Assembly: GCF_003097515.1 (NCBI RefSeq)
Contig: NZ_CP029188.1
Location: 4,103,001-4,167,000 of the forward strand
DNA: 64,000 nt
Reading direction: 5' to 3'
DNA from: Streptomyces tirandamycinicus
GTDB taxonomy: Bacteria > Actinomycetota > Actinomycetes > Streptomycetales > Streptomycetaceae
Made by a program: the position numbers and the translations under genes. The notes beneath the pieces are model-generated. The model was not told the DNA's origin, made no database searches, and saw only the letters and a list, made by a program, of their open reading frames with translations. Shown here in pieces: positions 6,979-15,190 of the stretch; position 1 is the stretch's first letter, and every line of letters begins with the position of its first letter.

Positions 6979-9726
6979 ATGTCGGAGGCGAAGCGGGACA
7001 CGGCACGGGAACCCCTTCGGGACACGCGGCGGGAGGGCGAGCGCGCCACCGGCGCGGACGCCACGGCGAGTTCGGCCGGGAAGCGGGCCGGGCGCACGGA
7101 TGCGGGCTCCGGGTCCGGAGACGGCGGTCCGGACGGGACGGCGGACCGGGACGCGGCGCGGGACACGGCGGGAGAACCCGTGCGCGGTGCGTCGGGCGAC
7201 GCGGCCCACCGGGACGGTGGCGCCGGGGCACAGAGCGTTGCCGCGGCCGAGGACGCGGGGCCGGATGCCGGGGGCACTCCGGCCGGGCCCGGCTCCGGTG
7301 GCGCGAACCCGCCGTTGGACGGCGGCGGTACGCGTGCGAAGCCCGCGGCCGGGCAGGCGGACCTGATGAAGGACGGTGGGTCACAGAGCACGGGCAGGCG
7401 GCCGGACCCCCGCCCCGGCGCCCCGGTGGCCGGTGCGGGATCCGGGCCGGCGGCGGAGCGCGCGGACCTGGCGAAGCCCGTGGACCTGGCGGAGCCCGCG
7501 GCGGAGGAGCCGGGCAGCCGTTCGGCGGCGGAGGAACCGGACAGCCGTGCGGCACTCCCGGCCGCCTCGCGGGGCACGGGCCGCGGCGCCGGTACGGGCG
7601 GGGCCGCGGACGCCGGGTCCGGCCCGGCGGGAGCCGGTGCCGCGGATGCAGCGGATGCAGCCGGTGCCGCGGATGCAGCGGGTGCCGCGGGCAAGGGCGG
7701 CCGGGGCTCCGCGAAAAGGCCGGCGGAGAGGGCGGCGGACAGCGGGACTTCCGGGCGGGGCGAGGCGAAGACGGCGGCCGGGGCTCCCGGTTCGGCCGGC
7801 CGGCCGGGTGCCGCGCAGGCCGCATCGGCCTCCTCACGGCCCGCGCCGACCGCCGAAGGGCGGCTGCTGGCGGGCCGGTACCGGCTCGGAGGCGTGCTCG
7901 GGCGCGGCGGCATGGGCACCGTCTGGCGGGCCGACGACGAAACGCTCGGCCGCACGGTCGCCGTGAAGGAACTGCGCTTCCCCAACAGCATCGACGAGGA
8001 CGAGAAGCGCCGTCTCATCACCCGCACCCTCCGTGAGGCGAAGGCCATCGCCCGGATCCGCAACACCGGGGCCGTGACGGTCTACGACGTCGTCGACGAG
8101 GACGACCGCCCGTGGATCGTGATGGAACTCATCGAGGGCAAGTCGCTCGCGGAGGCCATCCGCGAGGACGGCGTCCTGACGCCCCGGCGGGCCGCCGAGG
8201 TCGGTCTCGCCATCCTCGACGTCCTCCGGTCCGCGCACCGGGAGGGCATCCTGCACCGCGATGTGAAGCCGTCCAACGTCCTCATCTCCTCCGACGGCAG
8301 GGTCGTGCTCACCGACTTCGGCATCGCCCAGGTCGAGGGCGACCCGTCGATCACCTCCACCGGCATGCTCGTCGGCGCGCCCTCGTACATCTCCCCGGAG
8401 CGCGCCCGGGGCCACAAACCCGGTCCGGCCGCCGACCTGTGGTCGCTGGGCGGACTGCTGTACGCGAGCGTGGAGGGCTGCCCCCCGTACGACAAGGGTT
8501 CGGCCATCGCGACGCTGACCGCGGTGATGACCGAACCGCTCGACCCACCGAAGAACGCCGGGCCGCTCGAGGAGGTCATCTACGGCCTGCTCGCCAAGGA
8601 CCCGGCTCAGCGGCTCGACGACGCGGGCGCCCGTGCGCTGCTGCGGAGCGTGATCGACACCCCGGAGCGCCCGGCGGAGCCCGCGCCCTCACCCGAGGCG
8701 ACCCGGGTCGTCGCCCTGCCTCCCGTCCCGCCGGAGTCGGCCGCTCCCGCCCGGGAGCGGGCCAGGGAGGCCGCCGACGCGGCGGCCGAGCGGGTCCGCG
8801 GAGCGCTCCGCTCCGTGCGGAACGCGGCGAAGACCGAGGCCGGGCAGCCGGTGGGCAGGGGCGGCGCCCCCGACCCCTCGGCCACACGCACCGCCACCCG
8901 GACGTCCCCCGCGCGGGCATCGCTCACCGACGTGGTGCCGCGGCGCACCCTGGTGGTCGTCGCGGTGGTCGCCGTGCTCGCGGTGCTGTCGACCGTGCTC
9001 GTCGTCGCGCTGGGCGGGGACGGTGACCAGGGCGGGCAGAACAGCCCCAAGAGCGACACCGCCTCCGCCGGGGCCGCCGCGGGCGGCGACGCCCAGGACG
9101 ACGGCGGCAAGGGCGACGGCGGCAGCGCGGGGAGCGACGCCGGTACGGGCGACGGCCGGGCCACGGGTGACGGTCAGGCCACGGGCGACGCCGGTGAGGA
9201 CGGCGGGGGCACGGGCGGAGCCCAGCCGTCCGGCGGCACGGACCCCGGGGCCCCCGCCGCCGGCGCGCTCCCGGCCGGGTACGCGATGGTGTCGAACGAT
9301 CAGTTCCACTTCACCATGGCGATGCCGAAGTCCTTCCGCCGCACGGGCACCGCGGGCGTGAACTCGGGAGCGATCTTCAGCGCGGACGGCGGCTTCCCGC
9401 GCGTCCAGGTGGACTTCACCGACAGCCCCAAGGCGGACGCAGCGGCCGCCTGGAACGCCGCGCGGTCCGCGGTGAGCGGCAGCAGCGACGGCTACAAGCA
9501 CCTCGGCATCAAGCCCGTCGCGTACAAGGGCTATCCGACGGTCGCCGACTGGAGCTTCGAGCGCAACCAGCTCGGCGAGCGGGTCCGGGTGCTCAACCGC
9601 GGCTTCAAGGTCGACGCCGGGCGCGGCTACTCGATCATGATCAGCTGCGCGGCGGGCGAGTGGGACGGCGCGGAGTGCCGCACACTCCGGGACACGGCGT
9701 TCGCCACGTTCGCCCCGAAGGGCTGA
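6979..9726 (+). CDS. transmembrane Ser/Thr protein kinase with long disordered N-terminus
   Basis: A 915-residue protein. Residues 1 to about 290 are Ala/Gly/Pro/charged low complexity, unusual because PknB-like kinases normally begin directly with the kinase domain. The kinase domain starts near 294 (LLAGRYRLGGVLGRGGMGTVW), with Lys330 in VAVK, HRD Asp428 and an intact DFG. A juxtamembrane linker leads to one membrane helix near 654-678 (TLVVVAVVAVLAVLSTVLVV), then a Gly/Asp-rich linker and an outside domain from about 770. The kinase should be active. The ATG at 6979 follows an AGAGGGG site. It is the first of three kinase genes in a row on one strand. Confidence 0.88.
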   Translation: MSEAKRDTAREPLRDTRREGERATGADATASSAGKRAGRTDAGSGSGDGGPDGTADRDAARDTAGEPVRGASGDAAHRDGGAGAQSVAAAEDAGPDAGGTPAGPGSGGANPPLDGGGTRAKPAAGQADLMKDGGSQSTGRRPDPRPGAPVAGAGSGPAAERADLAKPVDLAEPAAEEPGSRSAAEEPDSRAALPAASRGTGRGAGTGGAADAGSGPAGAGAADAADAAGAADAAGAAGKGGRGSAKRPAERAADSGTSGRGEAKTAAGAPGSAGRPGAAQAASASSRPAPTAEGRLLAGRYRLGGVLGRGGMGTVWRADDETLGRTVAVKELRFPNSIDEDEKRRLITRTLREAKAIARIRNTGAVTVYDVVDEDDRPWIVMELIEGKSLAEAIREDGVLTPRRAAEVGLAILDVLRSAHREGILHRDVKPSNVLISSDGRVVLTDFGIAQVEGDPSITSTGMLVGAPSYISPERARGHKPGPAADLWSLGGLLYASVEGCPPYDKGSAIATLTAVMTEPLDPPKNAGPLEEVIYGLLAKDPAQRLDDAGARALLRSVIDTPERPAEPAPSPEATRVVALPPVPPESAAPARERAREAADAAAERVRGALRSVRNAAKTEAGQPVGRGGAPDPSATRTATRTSPARASLTDVVPRRTLVVVAVVAVLAVLSTVLVVALGGDGDQGGQNSPKSDTASAGAAAGGDAQDDGGKGDGGSAGSDAGTGDGRATGDGQATGDAGEDGGGTGGAQPSGGTDPGAPAAGALPAGYAMVSNDQFHFTMAMPKSFRRTGTAGVNSGAIFSADGGFPRVQVDFTDSPKADAAAAWNAARSAVSGSSDGYKHLGIKPVAYKGYPTVADWSFERNQLGERVRVLNRGFKVDAGRGYSIMISCAAGEWDGAECRTLRDTAFATFAPKG

Positions 9727-9976
9727 GAGGTTCGGCCCCAAGGACTGGGCACGCCACGTATCGTGAGAGGTCGTGGACCGAGCGCAGCCGCAAGAGGCCG
9801 GTGAGCGACCGGAATTGACGGCTTCGTGCGGTCCGCGGGACCGGGAGCGCGGCTCTGGCGACCAGGGCCGCGCGCGACCGACCATGGCACCGGTCCGGGA
9901 CCCGTGGTGGGAACGCCCCGCCGACGGGGCACGGGGAGCACCGGGCCGGAAAAGCTGCACGCTGGTGGGAGGCGTC

Positions 9977-12900
9977 GTGGACGACTACGCGGGAAGGGTG
10001 CTGGCCGACCGCTACCGGCTGCCCCTGCCGCCCTCCGACGAGTACGAACTCGTCGAGACGCGCGCCTTCGACACCTACAGCGGCCAGGAAGTCCTCGTGC
10101 GGCAGGTCCCGTTGCCGGAGGTCGTCGAGGCCGAGGTGCTGGACGACCAGGGGGGCACCGGCCTCCCCTCGCCGCGCCGGGCCTCCGGGCGCACCACCCG
10201 CAGGCCGACCGATCCGGCGGTGCGGCGGGCCGTGGAGGCCGCGCAGGCCGCCGCGCAGATCCCCGACCATCCGCGGCTCGACCAGGTCTTCGACGTCTTC
10301 GCCGAGGACGGGTCGCTGTGGATAGTGAGTGAGCTGGTCGCCGCCCGTCCGCTCGCGGCGATGCTCGCGGAGCGGCCGCTGAACCCCTACCGGGCCGCGG
10401 AGATCGGCGCGGACGTGCTCACGGCTTTGCGCGCCCTCCACGCGCACGGCTGGACCCACCGGAACATCACCGTCCGCACGGTGCTCGTGTGCGACGACGG
10501 CCGCGTCGTGCTGACCGGCCTCGCTGCGGGCGCCGCGGAGGAGGCCCTCTGCGGGTACGCGCCGGTCCCGGACCCCGAGGCGGGGATCGAGGAGGCCGAG
10601 CCGGTCGATGCGCAGGTCGATCCGCCCGTCCATGCTCCGGTCCATGCGCCGTACGGGTCGCCGCAGGGGCCGTCGTACGAGCCGCGTCGAGGTCCGTCGT
10701 ACGAGCCGTCTCGTCCGGCCGGGCCGGTGCCGCCGGGCCCCGGCGGGCAGCGGCCCCCGGGCCCGGCAGCGCACGAGGCGGAGCCTCACCGCACCCCGCC
10801 CCCTCACGAGCGGCCGCCCGCACCCGCGTCCCCGCCGGACCCGGCGCCCGGACCGGTCCTCCCCGGCCGCGGCGCCGCGGCCCGGTACGTCCCTCCCGCG
10901 TACGGCCCCGGGTTCGGCGGCGGCCGGGACGATGCGCGTGCCGCGCGGGCCGGTGCCATCGCCGCCTACCGGGCGGGTACCCGCGCCGCCGCCCGGATCA
11001 GCGAGGAGAACCGGCGGGGACCGGCCCGCGGCGAGGGCGGGCCGGACGAGGCCGTCAGTGCCGCCACGGCGGCCGGCGAGGGCGACCGGACGGCCCTGCC
11101 GCCCGCGGGCGGGCCGGCCGGCATCGGACGGCTGCACCACCCCGGCGTACGGGACGAGCGGTACGAACGGGGCGCCGCGGAAGGCTCCGGGACGCCCCCC
11201 GGCAGCGTCGTGCCCCCGCCCCGCTCCGGTGCGGCCCTGCCCGCCCAGCGCGCCGCCCTGCCCGCCCCCCAGTGGTGGTCCCGCCCCGGCGACGGCGCCG
11301 CCGAGTACGCCCACGACACCGGGTACCCCCGCGGCGCCTACGACGCCCGCGACGCGCAGGTCCCTCACGACGCCCACGACGCCGAGTACCCCCACGACGC
11401 CCACGACGCCGGGGACGCCGGCGCCGCCGGGAACCCCCACGACGCTTACGACGCCCACGGCACCCACGACACCGAGGGCACCCACGACACCCACGACACC
11501 CACGACACCCAGGGCGCCGGGTACCCGGACGAGCACCGCGCCCCGGGTGACGGTGACGGCCCTTACGGCGGAGCCCCTCAGGACCCGCCCGGCGGTCCCC
11601 GGCGAGCCCGGCTCGCGGGTGTCTGGCGCGACGGGCCCGGCCCCGCCTCGGACGGGTCGGCTCCGGTGCCGGCCGGCGGCGGTGCGGCCGGGTACGGGGG
11701 CAACGCCCGCGACGCGCTGCGCGCCGACGCCCAGCGGGGGGCCGACGCGTACGGCGGTGTGCGGCCCGTCTCCCCGGGCGGCCGCTGGGACGAGGTCGTC
11801 GCCGCCGGAGCGCCCCCGGCGGAGTACCGAGGGCCCACCACACCGCTCGCCGCCGAGCGCGCCCGGCAGACCCGGATCGCGGTCGTCGGCGCGGTCACCG
11901 AGCGCTGGGCACCCGAGCAGGCCGGCCCGGTCCACGAGAACTGGCAGCTGGCCCCGCCCATCGGCCCGGCCACCGACCTGTGGGCGCTCGGCGCCCTGCT
12001 GTACCGCGCGGTGCAGGGCCACGCCCCGTACCCGGAGGAGAACGCGGCCGAACTGGTGCAGCTGGTCTGCGCCGAGCCGCCGGCGTTCGCCGAGGAGTGC
12101 GGTCCGCTGCGTCCCGTCGTGGAGTCCCTGCTGCGTCAGGACCCCACCGAGCGACCCGACTTCGAGGAGCTGCGGGGCTGGCTGCGGTCGCTCGTACGCT
12201 CCGCCCCGGAGCCCGACGCGGGCGCCGAAGTGGTTCCGCTTCCCTCCGTCGACGGCACCCGCCTCCCCGTCGTACGGCGCAGGGGGGAGCTGGTCCGCAG
12301 GCGCCGCGGCGGTTCAGCCGAACTCCGCGGCCGGCACCGCCACAAGAAGGCCAGGGAACCCCGGGAATCCAGGGAACCCCGGGAGCACCGGGACCCAGGG
12401 GGCCGCCGTGACCGGCCGGGGCGCAGCCCGCGCTCGCTGGGCCGGATGCTGCTCGTCCTGATCCTGCTCGCTCTCGCCGCCGCCGTCGCCTACGCGGTGC
12501 TGTTCATGCCCAAGGCCGGCTCCGGGTCCACGTCCTCGTCGGCACCGGTGTCATCCTCGTCCGCACCGGCCTCGTCCTCGCCCCGGGTGCCGGACCGGCC
12601 GGGCGGCCCCGCCGGCGAGGCCGGCGGCGGCCCGTCCCCGGACGGGAAGGGGCCGCAGACCTCGGCGCCCGCCGTGGACCTCGCCGAGGGCTATGTCGTC
12701 CGGGTGGACCCCGAGGGCTTCCGGATCGGTGTCGACAAGACCTGGCAGCGCAGACCCGTGAACGACAGCGGACAGGTCCGCTACATCGGTGGGGACTTCA
12801 CGCTCATCGTCGTCCCCGGCCGGGACTCCGTCGGGGAGAACGGCTCGGACCCGATGGCGTACCAGCGCGACAGGGAGCGCGAGCTCCAGCCGTTCCGCGA

Positions 12901-13135
12901 CTCCTCCTGGTCCACGGCCTCCGGGCTGCGCCGGATCGACGTGGGCAAACAGGCCATGGCGGAGGGCCAGTTCACCTGGCAGGACAGCACCGGACGCGAG
13001 GTGTACGTACGCAACCTCGCCATGATCGTCGGTGACCGGTACCACGTGCTGCAGGTGATCGGGCCCGAGGGCCAGCGGGACAAGGTCACCGAGATCTACC
13101 AGCAGGCCACGGCCGCGTACCGCGCCGCGAGTTGA
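9977..13135 (+). CDS. transmembrane pseudokinase split by a low-complexity insert
   Basis: A 1052-residue protein starting at GTG 9977, which has GGGAGG at ideal spacing; an upstream ATG at 9773 has none. The N-lobe and catalytic region are recognisable but the key residues are changed: Arg42 replaces the ATP Lys (VLVRQ), HRD reads HRN (Asn163), and DFG reads TGL (180-182). No glycine loop is seen. Residues of about 195-620 are Pro/Gly/Ala/His/Asp low complexity. The C-lobe then resumes (ATDLWALGALLYRAVQGHAPYP). A membrane helix near 823-845 and an outside domain follow. No phosphotransfer is expected; a role as a scaffold or regulator of the flanking kinases is inference. Confidence 0.85.
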   Translation: MDDYAGRVLADRYRLPLPPSDEYELVETRAFDTYSGQEVLVRQVPLPEVVEAEVLDDQGGTGLPSPRRASGRTTRRPTDPAVRRAVEAAQAAAQIPDHPRLDQVFDVFAEDGSLWIVSELVAARPLAAMLAERPLNPYRAAEIGADVLTALRALHAHGWTHRNITVRTVLVCDDGRVVLTGLAAGAAEEALCGYAPVPDPEAGIEEAEPVDAQVDPPVHAPVHAPYGSPQGPSYEPRRGPSYEPSRPAGPVPPGPGGQRPPGPAAHEAEPHRTPPPHERPPAPASPPDPAPGPVLPGRGAAARYVPPAYGPGFGGGRDDARAARAGAIAAYRAGTRAAARISEENRRGPARGEGGPDEAVSAATAAGEGDRTALPPAGGPAGIGRLHHPGVRDERYERGAAEGSGTPPGSVVPPPRSGAALPAQRAALPAPQWWSRPGDGAAEYAHDTGYPRGAYDARDAQVPHDAHDAEYPHDAHDAGDAGAAGNPHDAYDAHGTHDTEGTHDTHDTHDTQGAGYPDEHRAPGDGDGPYGGAPQDPPGGPRRARLAGVWRDGPGPASDGSAPVPAGGGAAGYGGNARDALRADAQRGADAYGGVRPVSPGGRWDEVVAAGAPPAEYRGPTTPLAAERARQTRIAVVGAVTERWAPEQAGPVHENWQLAPPIGPATDLWALGALLYRAVQGHAPYPEENAAELVQLVCAEPPAFAEECGPLRPVVESLLRQDPTERPDFEELRGWLRSLVRSAPEPDAGAEVVPLPSVDGTRLPVVRRRGELVRRRRGGSAELRGRHRHKKAREPRESREPREHRDPGGRRDRPGRSPRSLGRMLLVLILLALAAAVAYAVLFMPKAGSGSTSSSAPVSSSSAPASSSPRVPDRPGGPAGEAGGGPSPDGKGPQTSAPAVDLAEGYVVRVDPEGFRIGVDKTWQRRPVNDSGQVRYIGGDFTLIVVPGRDSVGENGSDPMAYQRDRERELQPFRDSSWSTASGLRRIDVGKQAMAEGQFTWQDSTGREVYVRNLAMIVGDRYHVLQVIGPEGQRDKVTEIYQQATAAYRAAS
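11334..11517 (+). repeat. degenerate His/Asp-coding 9-12 bp repeat inside the pseudokinase
   Basis: Repeated CACGACGCC and CACGACACC units encode AHD and HDT runs. The tract is in frame and lies between the two halves of the kinase fold. Confidence 0.8.
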
Positions 13136-13281
13136 CCTCGTCCGGTGCGTCGCCGCCGCTGCGGCCTTCCCGACCGCGCGCCGCAACCACCGCATCACGG
13201 TGCGAGTTGCTGAGGCGCCCCTGGTTCCGTACACGTACCTCCCCTCCGTAACCTGGGAATCCAAGAAACGGGGCGGAGCAC

Positions 13282-14895
13282 GTGGAACAGGCACAGAGCG
13301 CGGGGACGGCAGCGGGACTTCTGCTGGCGGGCCGGTACCGGCTGACCGAGAGCATCGGCCGCGGAGGCATGGGCAAGGTCTGGCGCGCGCAGGACGAGGT
13401 CCTCCACCGGACCGTCGCCGTCAAGGAACTGACCGCCGGTCTGTACGTGTCCGAGGCCGACCGCAGGGTGCTGCACGCGCGTACCCAGAAGGAGGCCCGC
13501 GCGGCCGCCCGGATCAGCCACCCCGGCGTCGTCACCGTGCACGACGTACTGGAGTACGACGGCCGTCCGTGGATCGTGATGCAGTACGTCGACGGCCCGT
13601 CACTCGCCGACTCGACCGCGGAGTCCGGCCGGGTCGAGCCGGCCGAGGCCGCCCGGATCGGGCTGCACGTCCTCGGCGCGCTGCGTGCCGCGCACGCCGC
13701 CGGTGTGCTGCACCGGGACGTCAAGCCCGGCAATGTGCTGCTCGCCTCGGACGGGCGGGTTCTCCTCACCGACTTCGGGATCGCCGCGATCGAGGGCGAC
13801 GCCACCATCACCAGGACCGGGGAACTCGTCGGCTCCATCGACTACCTGGCCCCCGAGCGGGTCCGCGGAGGCGATCCCGGTCCCGCCTCGGACCTGTGGT
13901 CCCTGGGCGCCACCCTCTACGCGGCGGTCGAGGGGAGGTCGCCGTTCCGGTGCACGTCCCCGCTGTCCACGATGCAGGCGGTGGTGACGGAGGAGCATCC
14001 GCCACCGCGGCACGCGGGAGCGCTGGAGCCGGTCATCGCGGCGCTGCTCCGCAAGGAGCCCGAGCAGCGCCCGCCCGCCGACGAGCTCGAACGGATGCTG
14101 CGGGAGGTGATGGAGGGCCGGCGGCCCAGGGCGGCGCAGGCGTTCGTACCGGCACGGACCGCCGATCCCGCGGAGCGGCCCGTGCCGACCGCACTGCTGA
14201 CCGGGCCCATGTCGTCCCCGGGGCCCGGGGTACCCGCGCCGAAACGTTCCGGTGCCTGGCGCCGGGTGGTCGTCGTGGCCGTCCTCGCGGGCGTGACCGG
14301 TGCCGCCGCCGGATTCCTCGCCCTGCGGTACGGCAGCGGCGGCGGAAGCCCCGGTACCGGCGCCGCCAAGTCGCCCACCGCCTCCGGCACCCCGACCGGC
14401 ACCCCGACCGGCACCCCGGGCACGGCGGCGGGGCCCGGGGACGGGCAGCAGTGGCAGCGGGTGCGGGACCCGGAGGGCTTCAGCCTGCTGGTACCGGCGG
14501 GCTGGTCCCGCCAGCGGGCCGGCGACCAGATCGACTACACACCCGACGGCGGCCGCCGGCTCATCCGCATCAGCATCGACCGGACGCCCGACTTCGAGAA
14601 CCCGTACCTCCACATGCTCGACGTCGAGAAGACCGTCAAGAAGCGGCTGCCCGAGTACCGGCGGCTGAGGCTCGACCAGAACGCCTTCCGGGACCGGGAG
14701 AAGTCCGCCCTGTGGGAGTTCACCTGGACCGAGACCAAGGACAACGCGGGTGAGCGGCGCGCCATCGACCAGGTCTACTTCGGCGACGACGGCACCGAGT
14801 ACGCGCTCTACATGTCCAGCCCGGCCGAGGAGTGGACGACGACCCGGCAGCGCTTCGACAGGATGGTGCAGAGCTTCCAGCCCACTACCGGGTGA
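13282..14895 (+). CDS. transmembrane Ser/Thr protein kinase (PknB-like)
   Basis: A 537-residue protein with a kinase domain from residue 17: glycine loop IGRGGMGKVW, Lys48 in VAVK, HRD Asp146 in LHRDVKPGNVLL, intact DFG and the activation-segment motif GSIDYLAPERV. All catalytic residues are present. A Pro/Ala linker leads to one membrane helix near 327-349 (VVVVAVLAGVTGAAAGFLAL), a Thr/Pro/Gly linker containing a TPTG repeat, and an outside domain of about 140 residues that resembles those of the two preceding genes. GTG 13282 has GGGGCGGAG upstream. The 146-bp gap to the pseudokinase contains no obvious terminator, so shared transcription is possible. Confidence 0.92.
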   Translation: MEQAQSAGTAAGLLLAGRYRLTESIGRGGMGKVWRAQDEVLHRTVAVKELTAGLYVSEADRRVLHARTQKEARAAARISHPGVVTVHDVLEYDGRPWIVMQYVDGPSLADSTAESGRVEPAEAARIGLHVLGALRAAHAAGVLHRDVKPGNVLLASDGRVLLTDFGIAAIEGDATITRTGELVGSIDYLAPERVRGGDPGPASDLWSLGATLYAAVEGRSPFRCTSPLSTMQAVVTEEHPPPRHAGALEPVIAALLRKEPEQRPPADELERMLREVMEGRRPRAAQAFVPARTADPAERPVPTALLTGPMSSPGPGVPAPKRSGAWRRVVVVAVLAGVTGAAAGFLALRYGSGGGSPGTGAAKSPTASGTPTGTPTGTPGTAAGPGDGQQWQRVRDPEGFSLLVPAGWSRQRAGDQIDYTPDGGRRLIRISIDRTPDFENPYLHMLDVEKTVKKRLPEYRRLRLDQNAFRDREKSALWEFTWTETKDNAGERRAIDQVYFGDDGTEYALYMSSPAEEWTTTRQRFDRMVQSFQPTTG

Positions 14896-14960
14896 TCCGG
14901 CCCTGCCGCGGCCGGTGCACCGCCCCCGCGGGCGGGAGGCCGGAAAGGCCCGGCGGGGAT

Positions 14961-14983
14961 CCTCCGCCTTCCCCCGGCGGAGG
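14961..14983 (+). terminator. hairpin after the third kinase gene
   Basis: CCTCCGCC and GGCGGAGG form a perfect 8-bp stem with a 7-nt loop; flanking GGCCCGGC and GCCGGGC may extend it. No T run follows. Confidence 0.5.
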
Positions 14984-15081
14984 CGTGGAAGGGGCCGGGC
15001 GGGATCGCCGACCGCTCCCGGTGGGAGGAGCACGCAGAGCCCGTGATTGCGGCCCCGGTGACGGCGCGGCCCGTCACAAGC

Positions 15082-15116
15082 CCCTGATCAGGGCTTATCT
15101 GCCAGCGATCACTGGC
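15082..15116 (+). promoter_or_regulatory. two dyads upstream of the semialdehyde dehydrogenase gene
   Basis: CCCTGATCAGGG (15082-15093) is a perfect palindrome and GCCAGCGATCACTGGC (15101-15116) is a near-perfect one. Both centre on GATC and their centres are 21 bp apart, two helical turns. This suggests a dimeric repressor bound on one DNA face; the protein is unknown. Confidence 0.4.
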
Positions 15117-15190
15117 GCAATGTGAGGGCCTGGCGAAAAGCTGTTACTGACGGGTACCCAAAGCCTTGATTGCGTCATACTCTCGCCCCC

